The position numbers and the translations under genes were made by a program. DNA of 47,659 nt. Origin: Phycisphaerae bacterium (GTDB taxonomy: Bacteria; Planctomycetota; Phycisphaerae; Phycisphaerales; SM1A02). This document shows, one piece after another, positions 33,776-41,039 of the stretch (positions within the stretch are counted from its first letter, which is position 1; every line of letters starts with the position of its first letter). The notes under the pieces are model-generated. The model saw nothing but the letters and a program-made list of their open reading frames with translations, was not told the DNA's origin and ran no database searches. The stretch covers positions 320,140 through 367,798 of the forward strand of contig PARI01000017.1 of assembly GCA_002711415.1 (NCBI GenBank). Reading direction: 5' to 3'.

Positions 33776-35094
33776 CAATTGATTGGCGTATCAGGGTCCA
33801 GCGACGCATCTCGTTTTCTGACCAGCCAGCACGCGATGCCAAAGAGTGCAAGGTAGGAGATCGTGATCCCAGCAGAGAGCATAGCAACAGTTGTTACTGC
33901 CGAATTTCCCATGCCCCATGGAACAATGATCGAGCCGCACACGATGGTTATGTTGGCGATTTCCCATTTGAGTTGAAGGTCCTGTCTTTCAAGTATCAGT
34001 ATGACCTGGCTGATTCCCGGAATCAGCAATTGGAGTGCAACTGCTAACGAGAGAATCTGGGCATATGTTCCCACGCTCTCCCATCGTGATCCAAGTATTA
34101 GACCGAAGCCCCATGGCCCGAGTGCTGCAAGCATGATTGCGAAGACAAGACTCAAGGCGAATATTCCAATTGCCATCTTTCGGAACAGGGGTGTCAATGG
34201 AATGTTTTCATGGATTGCACGGGTCGACTCCTTCAGGAAGACAGGCAGGATTCCACCTTGAATCGCAGTCGGCGGCGCTCCTATGAATCGAATGCACATG
34301 AAATAGATGCCCGCGACCTCTGGGCTGTACAGCGATGCCAGGAGCAGCGAGGGCATGTGAAGGCCCATGGAGTTCAGGAGTGAACCTGGCAGGCTGTATT
34401 TTGGAAATCTCGAGTACCTGCGAGCGTTGGCCCTTACCGATGAGAATCGTGCGACTGTCATTCTGGGGCCATTGCTCCCGATGATCACGGTCGCAAGAGT
34501 CAGTACCCATGCGACCTCGCCAGCACAGAAGCCAACAACCAGCCAGAAGGAACTCGGATTGATCAGGCCTGCAGTAATGTAGACCACTGCCATCGTCACT
34601 CGACCTGTCAGCTTTGCAATTGCAATTTGCCTGTATGCCTCCTTTCGGGTGCACCAGGCGCTCAGCACCTCTCGCAGGCCCATGAGCATAAAGGCGGCAA
34701 CGATCAGCCATTGGACATCAAGTAATGAGGAGACTTCGAATTTCGAAATAAGGCTGCTGCCAAAGGCAAGGATCAACACCGTCAGCAGAAGGGAAGTGCA
34801 TGGAAGCAGGATGATGCACAGGGCCAGTATGGAAGTGGACTTCCTGTCTGATCGTGGCAATGGTATTGCTTGCTCGTACTTCAGGACGGCCATGATTCCG
34901 AGTATCGAGGTCATGCTCACGAACACGGCAAGCGTTCCGAATTGCTCGGGGGAGTACAGCCTGCTCAGGATCGGGGTCGTTGCAAACGTGATCAGCTGTC
35001 CGATCGCCGTCGCTGATGACAGGAGATAAATCGGCCTTGCATATGCAAGAATGCCTGGGGTGTGCGGCTGAATATCAGATCCTGATTTCATCAT
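33775..35094 (-). CDS. Wzx-type flippase / polysaccharide exporter (MOP superfamily)
   Basis: This 439-residue protein has about twelve membrane helices, opening IYLLSSATAIGQLITFATTPILSRLYSPEQFGTLAVF, with the L-x-x-x-x-x-P-I-L-S-R-L-Y-x-P-E-x-F-G signature of O-antigen and polysaccharide flippases. It should move a lipid-linked repeat unit across the cytoplasmic membrane. It is the first gene of the minus-strand glycan block. A perfect 6-4-6 inverted repeat ACCATG-TGAT-CATGGT (35097-35112) lies just upstream. There is no strong ribosome site. A candidate promoter is at 35202-35207. Base composition in this gene and the glycosyltransferase looks more AT-rich than in neighbours. Confidence 0.88.
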   Translation of the reverse strand: MMKSGSDIQPHTPGILAYARPIYLLSSATAIGQLITFATTPILSRLYSPEQFGTLAVFVSMTSILGIMAVLKYEQAIPLPRSDRKSTSILALCIILLPCTSLLLTVLILAFGSSLISKFEVSSLLDVQWLIVAAFMLMGLREVLSAWCTRKEAYRQIAIAKLTGRVTMAVVYITAGLINPSSFWLVVGFCAGEVAWVLTLATVIIGSNGPRMTVARFSSVRANARRYSRFPKYSLPGSLLNSMGLHMPSLLLASLYSPEVAGIYFMCIRFIGAPPTAIQGGILPVFLKESTRAIHENIPLTPLFRKMAIGIFALSLVFAIMLAALGPWGFGLILGSRWESVGTYAQILSLAVALQLLIPGISQVILILERQDLQLKWEIANITIVCGSIIVPWGMGNSAVTTVAMLSAGITISYLALFGIACWLVRKRDASLDPDTPIN

Positions 35095-35096
35095 TC

Positions 35097-35112
35097 ACCA
35101 TGTGATCATGGT
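35097..35112. repeat. Inverted repeat directly upstream of the flippase start
   Basis: ACCATG (35097-35102), TGAT, CATGGT (35107-35112) is a perfect 6-4-6 palindrome two bases upstream of the flippase ATG. It may be an operator or translation-control hairpin for the glycan operon. No factor can be named. Confidence 0.45.
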
Positions 35113-35201
35113 CGTGGAGTTCATGCTTGTGATGAGGCTCCGATTCGATTGCGACACCTATTTCTGGACGTGTCGTTCAGTTCAGGTGCAGGCCTTGCGT
35201 G

Positions 35202-35209
35202 AGTATAAT
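35202..35209. promoter_or_regulatory. Overlapping divergent -10-like hexamers
   Basis: Read on the plus strand 35204-35209 is TATAAT; read on the minus strand 35207-35202 is TATACT. The minus reading could drive the flippase-led operon with a leader of about 100 bases. The plus reading would drive an unannotated transcript into the 35210-35440 gap. The -35 matches are weak (three of six). Confidence 0.35.
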
Positions 35210-35439
35210 TGACCAATTCCCACATGATCACCCGGCTCATGCACGAGACGCCACGCGGAATCTGGATATGCGTCGACAATTGTCCGGGTTGGCATTGACA
35301 GTCAACGTCTATTGTTCCGAATCCGGATCTCTGGAGCAAGGCTCGGGTGCATGGGAGACTGTCCAGTCTTCGGCCATATCGTGCTGTAACGTTGAATGCG
35401 CGGTGGAGCCAAGGCAGCCGCATGATGCGTATCACAGCG

Positions 35440-35469
35440 AAAACCCGGAGAGCCATGGGGCTCTCCGGG
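35440..35469 (-). terminator. Rho-independent terminator downstream of the PEP-CTERM gene
   Basis: Arms 35444-35454 and 35459-35469 form a perfect 11-bp GC-rich stem with a four-base loop. On the minus strand it is followed by TTTT (35443-35440). It lies about 155 bases past the PEP-CTERM stop codon. Confidence 0.75.
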
Positions 35470-35603
35470 CATCAGTTCGAGGTGTGATTCATGCCCTGGA
35501 GATCGGTCGGGCATGATGTCTTTCGGGGGTCCAGCTTCGCAGGAGGATATCCCCTCATGTGCACTGTGGCACATTGGCATTCAGGCTTCTGCCAACCTGA
35601 ATG

Positions 35604-35624
35604 GACCTTTCAAGCGGAAAGGTC
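35604..35624 (-). repeat. Hairpin overlapping the PEP-CTERM stop codon
   Basis: GACCTTTC (35604-35611) and GAAAGGTC (35617-35624) form a perfect 8-bp inverted repeat around a five-base loop. The minus-strand stop codon (35625-35623) overlaps one arm. There is no T-run, so it is more likely an mRNA 3' structure than a terminator. Confidence 0.5.
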
Positions 35625-36201
35625 AGTTGCGGCGACGTCGCCTTGCAGCAAGTCCAGCAAGTCCAAGGAGTGCGACTGCACCCGGTGCCGGGACGATCTG
35701 CTGCATCTCGATGACGACATTGTCCATGCCGCTATTCATCGAGATGGCCAAATCCTCCATCTTGATGGAGAAGGAGCTGGCAAAGCTCGTGTCCAGTGCC
35801 ACGTTGTGGATCGTCGAATTTCCATTGACTCCAAGGATCGTGTCAAAGACGCTCTCTCCGTTCGCAGAGACATCGAGCGAAACCTCGTTGAATGGAGTTC
35901 CGTAGCCCGAGACGTCGAAGGAAACAATCCTGATTTCCCATCCTTCAGCGGCATCGAACGTGATCGTTCCTGCAGCATGTTCTGATGCGTCCATATCCCA
36001 GGCAAACAGGACACCTTCGGTTCCATAGCCTTCGCCCCACCAGTGAAGGTGTTCGCTCGAGATGCTCAGATTCTCATTCGGAGCACCCCAGCCACTGCCT
36101 CCACCTGGTGAATCAAACGTGTATGCGATGAACTCTGCATTTGCAGAAGCTGTGATCGCGGACACGAGGATGGCGCATCCAATGCCGATACGAGTTTTCA
36201 T
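35623..36201 (-). CDS. Small exported PEP-CTERM-type protein
   Basis: This 192-residue protein has an N-terminal signal peptide (IGIGCAILVSAITASANAE). A beta-rich body begins FIAYTFDSPGGGSGWG. The tail is a PEP-CTERM-type sorting signal: VPAPGAVALLGLAGLAARRRRRN, with a short VPAP motif, one hydrophobic helix and an Arg cluster. In known systems an exosortase cleaves such tails and releases or anchors the protein at the surface. No exosortase is in the window. The ATG at 36201 with GGAG eight bases upstream is preferred over the longer frame to 36252. Upstream lie 22-bp-spaced repeats (36222-36276), and the gene is followed by a terminator. Confidence 0.85.
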   Translation of the reverse strand: MKTRIGIGCAILVSAITASANAEFIAYTFDSPGGGSGWGAPNENLSISSEHLHWWGEGYGTEGVLFAWDMDASEHAAGTITFDAAEGWEIRIVSFDVSGYGTPFNEVSLDVSANGESVFDTILGVNGNSTIHNVALDTSFASSFSIKMEDLAISMNSGMDNVVIEMQQIVPAPGAVALLGLAGLAARRRRRN

Positions 36202-36221
36202 TTGTAGATCTCCCTCTTCCT

Positions 36222-36276
36222 TTCCCTCAAACTTAATATCAGGTTCCCTCAAACCTGATCCTGGATTCCCTCAAAC
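36222..36276 (-). repeat. Three 22-bp-spaced direct repeats at the PEP-CTERM promoter
   Basis: The plus-strand motif TTCCCTCAAAC (GTTTGAGGGAA on the minus strand) occurs three times, at 36222-36232, 36244-36254 and 36266-36276. The spacing is exactly 22 bases, about two helical turns. The middle copy lies within a perfect inverted repeat, arms 36238-36245 and 36252-36259. The regular spacing on one face of the DNA suggests protein-binding sites. Confidence 0.75.
36233..36238 (-). promoter_or_regulatory. Candidate extended -10 of the PEP-CTERM gene
   Basis: On the minus strand TGATATTAA provides a TG-n-TATTAA extended -10 (four of six to consensus, plus TG). The predicted start near 36226 gives a leader of about 25 bases containing the GGAG site. 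The three GTTTGAGGGAA repeats lie on, just upstream and just downstream of it. Confidence 0.4.
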
Positions 36277-36484
36277 CCAGTGAACGAACTATACCTGTCA
36301 GAAAACGCAATACAACCCTTGGACACGAATGTTTTCAATCTCGGTGTCATTTCGATCATATTCCTGTGTTATCGGTCGCTCGGGTCCGAAAACCACTTGC
36401 CACGGGCCCATTCGACGAGGGTATGGCGCACACAAGGTCCAATAAACATGCGATGGAAGCAGGATTCGCGTTGCAGTAATTGGA

Positions 36485-37918
36485 TCAGCTGGCTTCTTCA
36501 AGGCCATCCAGGCCATGAGCACGCATCTTCTTGTACAGGGTCGTCCTGTTGATCTGCAACTGGTCGGCGGTCTTCTGCCTGTTCCAGTTGTTGATTTGAA
36601 GGGCGTGCTCGATGATCCGCCGCTCCGGTTCCTTCAACGCGATCGAGAGAGGTAGCACGTCATCATGCTCGAGTTCGCCTGCCAGTTGCAGGTGGCTTGA
36701 TCCAGGGGCAGTGGGTGAGGTATCTGTTGTCCGGACATGCTTCGGAAGCAGTTCGGGCCCGATGATCGTGCCCTCGGAGAGCACTGCGGCCCGTTCGACG
36801 ATGTTCTGCAGTTCCCTGATGTTGCCTGGGTATCCGTACGAGACCAGCGCGTCCATCGCCTCGTTGCTGAACCCGATGATCTGCCTGTCCAGTTCGACTG
36901 CGTGCTGCTGGAGGAAGTGTGCGGCCAGTGACGGGATGTCCCCGGCCCGTTCCGACAGTGGGGGCAGGCTGATTGGCATCACGTTGATTCGGTAGTAGAG
37001 ATCCTGGCGGAACTGCCCTTCCATAACCATCTGCTCCAGGGGCTGGTTCGATGCCAGGAGGACCCGGACATCGACTCGACGGGTCTCCGTGGAGCCGACT
37101 GGTTCGAAACTTCGCTCCTGCAGGACACGCAGCAGCTTCAACTGCATCGCCGGAGAAGCAGAATTGATCTCGTCCAGGAAGATGGTGCCGCCTTCGGCAG
37201 CCATGAAACGACCTTCCTTGTGCACGTAGGCGCCGGTGAAGGCTCCCTTGGCATGACCGAACAGCTCCGATTCGAGCAGGGTTTCCGGGATCGATCCGCA
37301 TGCGAGTTCTACGAACGGGCCATCTCGCCTGTCTGATTTCTCGTGGATCGAGCGAGCCACAAGCGACTTGCCCGTCCCGCTCTGGCCGGTCATCAGCACG
37401 GTTGTTCGCGTCGAGGCGACGGCATCAACCTGGCTGAGAATCTCCTGCATCCCAGGATTGTCGCCAAGGATCATGGTGCCAGGCGCGTTTCGGGCATCAC
37501 GCCCTCTTGTCACCGGCGTTCCCAGGGCATGCCTGCTGATCGCCCTCGTGACTGCCGACAGGAGTTCGCGATCGACCACTGGCTTGACCAGGTAGTCGAT
37601 GGCGCCCCATCTCATGGCTTCGACGGCTCCATCGATGCTGCCGAATCCGGTGATCACGATTGGAACGGTGCCGGACTTCAACTGGACGACCATCTTGATC
37701 AGGTCCAATCCACTCCGGTTGCCGGGGAGGGTCATGTCCGTGAGCAGGACATCGAAGTGATCGTTCGACTCCGCGGCCTCCTCCAGGATCCTTGCTGCCT
37801 GGTCATGTTCCGCAGCGGTCACGACATTGAATCCCTGCTCCAGGAGCATTGACTCGAGCGACTCACGCACGAAGAGATCATCATCAACCACGAGGATCGT
37901 GTTGTTCTTGCTGTCCAT
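36485..37918 (-). CDS. Sigma-54-dependent response regulator (NtrC family)
   Basis: This 477-residue protein has three domains. The receiver (residues 1-125) has the acidic VVDDD, phospho-acceptor Asp61 in LLTDMTLPG and Lys112. The AAA+ domain (about 145-380) has Walker A GQSGTGKS (178-185), the sigma-54 contact loop GAFTGA (225-230) and TIFLDEI. The C-terminal Fis-type helix-turn-helix contains NNWNRQKTADQLQINRTTLYKKM. It should activate RpoN promoters when phosphorylated by the kinase encoded just upstream, with which it overlaps as TGATG. The nearest gene downstream on the same strand is the PEP-CTERM gene, a possible target. Confidence 0.96.
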   Translation of the reverse strand: MDSKNNTILVVDDDLFVRESLESMLLEQGFNVVTAAEHDQAARILEEAAESNDHFDVLLTDMTLPGNRSGLDLIKMVVQLKSGTVPIVITGFGSIDGAVEAMRWGAIDYLVKPVVDRELLSAVTRAISRHALGTPVTRGRDARNAPGTMILGDNPGMQEILSQVDAVASTRTTVLMTGQSGTGKSLVARSIHEKSDRRDGPFVELACGSIPETLLESELFGHAKGAFTGAYVHKEGRFMAAEGGTIFLDEINSASPAMQLKLLRVLQERSFEPVGSTETRRVDVRVLLASNQPLEQMVMEGQFRQDLYYRINVMPISLPPLSERAGDIPSLAAHFLQQHAVELDRQIIGFSNEAMDALVSYGYPGNIRELQNIVERAAVLSEGTIIGPELLPKHVRTTDTSPTAPGSSHLQLAGELEHDDVLPLSIALKEPERRIIEHALQINNWNRQKTADQLQINRTTLYKKMRAHGLDGLEEAS

Positions 37919-38619
37919 CAGGTTGCCTCTTTTCCTGCAGTTGCGACCAGCAGATCAAATCGTGCCCATGCAGTGAGAAGGGCCCCAGCCCCTCCAGGCA
38001 CGTTCTCTAGCCTGAGTCCTCCGCCCATCTTCTCCAGGATCCTCCTGGACAGATCAAGACCGATTCCGTTCCCATGAACCCCGTCTTTGGTGAGGCCGTC
38101 TCCCGTATCGAGCACCTCAAGTCGGACCATCCCATCACCCATTGAGCACCGGATCATGACCTCGTGGTGTCCTGAGATCGGAAGTTGTCCCGAGTGCATC
38201 GATCTGCAGCATGAATCGATGGCGTTTCGAACCGTGTTCAACAGAACCGGACCCAGTGGGCCGATCGGTGTCTGCTTCAGCTCAGGTGCCACGATCACGT
38301 GGAGATGAATGCCGTTTTCGGAGGCCCGGGGCGTTTCGCATTGGACCGACTGATCAAGTGCGTGGGGGATCCGGTCACTGGCCCTGAAAAACACGGCTGG
38401 ATTCTCCAGCAGATCAGTGTCTCCCAGGGTTCGCTGGATCAACTCGGCCATTCGTGTCATGGCACCTTCTGCACTGGATAGCGATGACAACACCCTGCTT
38501 CCGGATTGATCCGAACCAAGGTGGCGACTGGCCAGACGGACCTGTCTCAAGGAGCCGTCAAGCAGCGAATTCAACTCATGGGCCAGTTCTCTGGCACCCG
38601 TATGCTCGTGCGTACCCAT
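37918..38619 (-). CDS. Cytoplasmic histidine kinase partner of the NtrC-type regulator
   Basis: This 233-residue protein has an H-box (ARELAHELNSLLDG, phospho-acceptor about His14), an N-box (LLNTVRNAIDSC), a G1 box (VLDTGDGLTKDG) and a G2 box (GNGIGLDLSRRILEKMGGG). It is only a kinase core: there is no membrane helix and no PAS or other sensor domain, so the signal must come through another protein or through phosphatase control. The stop overlaps the regulator start by one base. The ATG at 38619 is preferred; a TTG at 38640 extends the frame. A TATAAA hexamer and a palindrome upstream (38717-38754) probably control it. Confidence 0.88.
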   Translation of the reverse strand: MGTHEHTGARELAHELNSLLDGSLRQVRLASRHLGSDQSGSRVLSSLSSAEGAMTRMAELIQRTLGDTDLLENPAVFFRASDRIPHALDQSVQCETPRASENGIHLHVIVAPELKQTPIGPLGPVLLNTVRNAIDSCCRSMHSGQLPISGHHEVMIRCSMGDGMVRLEVLDTGDGLTKDGVHGNGIGLDLSRRILEKMGGGLRLENVPGGAGALLTAWARFDLLVATAGKEAT

Positions 38620-39092
38620 GGGGGTGCTCTTCGTCCTCAACAGCCAGGCTCTTGAACTCGTTAGCTGCAGATCGAAGATTCCACATTCACAGATACCGGT
38701 TGTTCAGGAAGCATGATTTATAGGACGCACAGGCATAAGTTCCATGACTTATGCGATTTTTTGATTGCGATCCGCCATTTATCGAATAGGTTCATGACTT
38801 CGCGGCAGCACAGCGGTGAAGGAGGAGACACCGTCGTGATCTGCCGCATTTTTATTTTGCCTTAAAGCCATATTTGGCAGTGCTTTAAGTCGGCCTTGGA
38901 TGATGTGTCCAGGTCGCCTCAATCCTGATCATGACCGTCAATCGGTCTGCCTGGATTCGATCATCGCAAATACAACTCTTGGAAGATCAATATCGCAGGT
39001 CCCATCCACTACACTGGTGGTCAATTCAATTCGAATCGCCCTTATGCCAGAACCAGAACAGGACTACTGATCCAGCATCCAGGAGCTTACGC
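38620..39092. other. Intergenic region between the kinase gene and the RGG/EF-hand gene
   Basis: These 473 bases contain no gene I can support. They hold the kinase promoter/operator (38717-38754); a short frame with a strong ribosome site (AAGGAGGA at 38819-38826, GTG 38836, TAA 38863, nine codons); an inverted repeat CTTAAAGC/GCTTTAAG (38861-38868 and 38882-38889) around GCCATATTTGGC; and TACACT (39009-39014), a possible -10 for the gene at 39093. Confidence 0.5.
38717..38754 (-). promoter_or_regulatory. Candidate promoter and operator of the kinase/regulator operon
   Basis: On the minus strand TATAAA (38722-38717) is a good -10. The -35 position falls in a perfect 8-6-8 palindrome: GCATAAGT (38733-38740), six bases, ACTTATGC (38747-38754). 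A factor bound there would overlap the polymerase site. On the plus strand the palindrome is followed by a T-run (38757-38762), so it could instead be a terminator, but no plus-strand gene lies upstream. Confidence 0.45.
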
Positions 39093-41015
39093 ATGATCGC
39101 TTCAGTCATCTCCAGACAACTCCATTCATTGGCACGACTTGTCAGCAGCAGCATGACTGCAGCATGTGTAGCCGTTTTCGCGTTTACAGCCATGCCAGGT
39201 ATCGATCCGATCAGTTCCATCCTGGATTCGGGCAACTCTGCATCAGCCCAGGATGGTGGTCGTGGAGGCCAGGGCCGTGGAGGCCAGGGGCGTGGCGGTC
39301 AGGGCCGAGGTGGCCAGGGCTGGGGTGGTGGTGGTGAGGGCGATGCTGTCTCAAGACCCAGTCGTCGTGGCGGTGGTGGTGGCTCAGGTGGCCCCATGGG
39401 TCGCATCATGCGGCAGTTCCGTCCCGACTTCGAACGTCGTGACATCCAGTTGTTCGTCGAGATGCTGGAACTTGATGACGGGCAGAAGGTCGTTCTCGAA
39501 ACGCTCTTCGAGGATTACGACGATGAATTCCGACCTCGGGCCGATGAAGCAAGCGGCGAACTCCGAGACGGCCTGCGAGAGATGATGCGAAGCATGTTTA
39601 CTGGTGGGCCTCAGAACTGGCGTGAGTCGTTCGGTTCGATTCGCCAGGAACTGGAGGAGATGGGTGACATCGATGAGGAAACTCGTCGACAGATCATGCA
39701 GGAGCGAATGCAGGAAATGCAGCAGCAGATGCTCGAGGATCGCGTCAACAGCGGTGCCGATGCCGAGATGCGGGAGATGATGTCGGTCCTGATCGATGTC
39801 TACCAGGACTTCGTCGCTCAGAAGCAGATGATGCGTGATGGATTCCTCTCTTCCTTCAAGGAGCAGCTGTCCGAAGGCCAGCTGCAGGGCTGGGATTCCT
39901 TCGAGCGATTCCTGATGAGGGAGAAGACGCTTCCAGAAGGACGTCTTTCCGGTGAGAGCACCAATCTCTTCTACGTGATCGACAAGATGGGCCTCGAGCC
40001 CGAGATCTATGCCTCGATCTCCCCGACCCTCGACGATTACGAGGTCGCTCTGCACAACGCTCTTATCCAGCGCAATGGCTACATTGCCCAGTCGGAGGGG
40101 CCGCTGCTGAGGAGCTTCCAGGAAGCAGACATCGATGAGAGCAAGAAGATCTTCGAGCGGCAGATCCAGTTCAGGAAGATGGTGCGGGATATCAATGACC
40201 AGTATCGACAGGCGATCGTCAGCGTCATGCCCGAGGATGAAGGCAAGGTGGTCAACGACGAGATCCTGACCGTCTCCTACCAGAGGATCTACCGCGACAC
40301 GCCCGTCCAGAGGGCCTTCGACATGGTCCTGGAGATGCCCGACTTGAATCCCGATGTTCTCACCTCGGTGATCGCACTCGAGGATGCGTACACGGTCGAG
40401 CTCGACCAGATGAACCAGCGCATCGTGACGGCCACGCGACAGCATGAGCCGGCCAGAGAACTTCAGGAGAGCGAACGAAGTGCTGGAATGATGAATGGCA
40501 CCTTCTCAGGTACGAGCCGCTGGTTCGGCGGAGGTCGCGACGAGGCGGATCCTGTGCGTGATCTCATGGACACTCGCAGCGAGATGGATGCCCGGTACAT
40601 GGAGCAGCTCAAGGCGATGCTGACCCCTGAACAGGCCGAGGAACTTCCCCGTGTCCGTGTCCGTCGTGAAGGTGGCGGCTGGGGCGGCATGATGGGTGGT
40701 GGCGGTGGTGGTGAATGGCGTTTCGAGGACATGCCCGAGCGTATCCAGGAGCGAATGCTCGAGCGATATGACGCCAACAACGACGGCACCATCGACGAGG
40801 AAGAGATGGAGACCGCTCGTGAGTCATGGCGACAGCGCATGCAGGAATGGGGCGGTGGTCGCGGTGGCCAGGGTGGTGATGGCGCCGGTGGTCGTGGTGG
40901 CCAGGGTGGTCGTGGTGGCCAGGGTGGTCGTGGCGGCGGTGGTCGCGGTGGCCAGGGTGGTCGCGGCGGCGGCGGTCGTGGTGGCCAGGGTGGCCCGGGC
41001 GGCGGATCCACCTGA
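39093..41015 (+). CDS. Exported RGG-repeat protein with EF-hand loop
   Basis: This 640-residue protein has a signal peptide (SMTAACVAVFAFTAMPGI...ASAQ). The first mature segment is a run of GRGGQ repeats (39254-39328 in DNA). A long acidic helical middle follows (about residues 100-520; MRQFRPDFERRDIQLFVEML, ERMQEMQQQMLEDRV), and later an EF-hand loop DANNDGTIDEEE that should bind calcium. The last about 55 residues are again GGRGGQGGRGG-type repeats (40850-41006). I recognise no enzyme motif. RGG-rich tails bind RNA or mediate assembly in cytoplasmic proteins, but this one is exported, so a matrix or surface role is more likely. AGGAG seven bases before the ATG fixes the start; the longer frame to 38931 is rejected. 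Confidence 0.8.
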   Translation: MIASVISRQLHSLARLVSSSMTAACVAVFAFTAMPGIDPISSILDSGNSASAQDGGRGGQGRGGQGRGGQGRGGQGWGGGGEGDAVSRPSRRGGGGGSGGPMGRIMRQFRPDFERRDIQLFVEMLELDDGQKVVLETLFEDYDDEFRPRADEASGELRDGLREMMRSMFTGGPQNWRESFGSIRQELEEMGDIDEETRRQIMQERMQEMQQQMLEDRVNSGADAEMREMMSVLIDVYQDFVAQKQMMRDGFLSSFKEQLSEGQLQGWDSFERFLMREKTLPEGRLSGESTNLFYVIDKMGLEPEIYASISPTLDDYEVALHNALIQRNGYIAQSEGPLLRSFQEADIDESKKIFERQIQFRKMVRDINDQYRQAIVSVMPEDEGKVVNDEILTVSYQRIYRDTPVQRAFDMVLEMPDLNPDVLTSVIALEDAYTVELDQMNQRIVTATRQHEPARELQESERSAGMMNGTFSGTSRWFGGGRDEADPVRDLMDTRSEMDARYMEQLKAMLTPEQAEELPRVRVRREGGGWGGMMGGGGGGEWRFEDMPERIQERMLERYDANNDGTIDEEEMETARESWRQRMQEWGGGRGGQGGDGAGGRGGQGGRGGQGGRGGGGRGGQGGRGGGGRGGQGGPGGGST

Positions 41016-41039
41016 TCGACGCGCACAATCCAGCAGGTT

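Larger units (their letters stand above)
35095..35622. other. 528-base gap between the glycan operon and the PEP-CTERM gene
   Basis: No gene is supported. A 105-codon plus-strand frame (35199-35516) and a minus-strand frame (35121-35456) lack ribosome sites and family resemblance. The region holds the palindrome at 35097, a bidirectional -10-like site (35202-35209), a terminator hairpin (35440-35469), and inverted repeats at 35579-35602 and 35604-35624. Confidence 0.5.

Noticed and set aside
35199-35516. 105-codon plus-strand frame in the gap upstream of the PEP-CTERM gene
   Set aside because: No ribosome site and no family resemblance, and it runs through the terminator hairpin at 35440-35469.
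36222-36276. Regular repeats as a CRISPR array
   Set aside because: Only three 11-base copies with 11-base gaps; too short and no cas genes.
36387-36402. Sigma-54 promoter on the minus strand upstream of the PEP-CTERM gene
   Set aside because: TGGCAAG-N4-TTTCG keeps the -24 GG but lacks the -12 GC, so it does not meet the consensus.
38733-38762. Plus-strand terminator (palindrome plus T-run)
   Set aside because: No plus-strand gene lies upstream, the stem is AT-rich, and the site fits better as an operator over the kinase promoter. Not fully excluded.
39384-40445. 353-codon minus-strand frame inside the RGG/EF-hand gene
   Set aside because: It lies wholly antisense to a gene with a good start and signal peptide, has low-complexity His/Leu/Asp composition typical of antisense shadows, and has no ribosome site.
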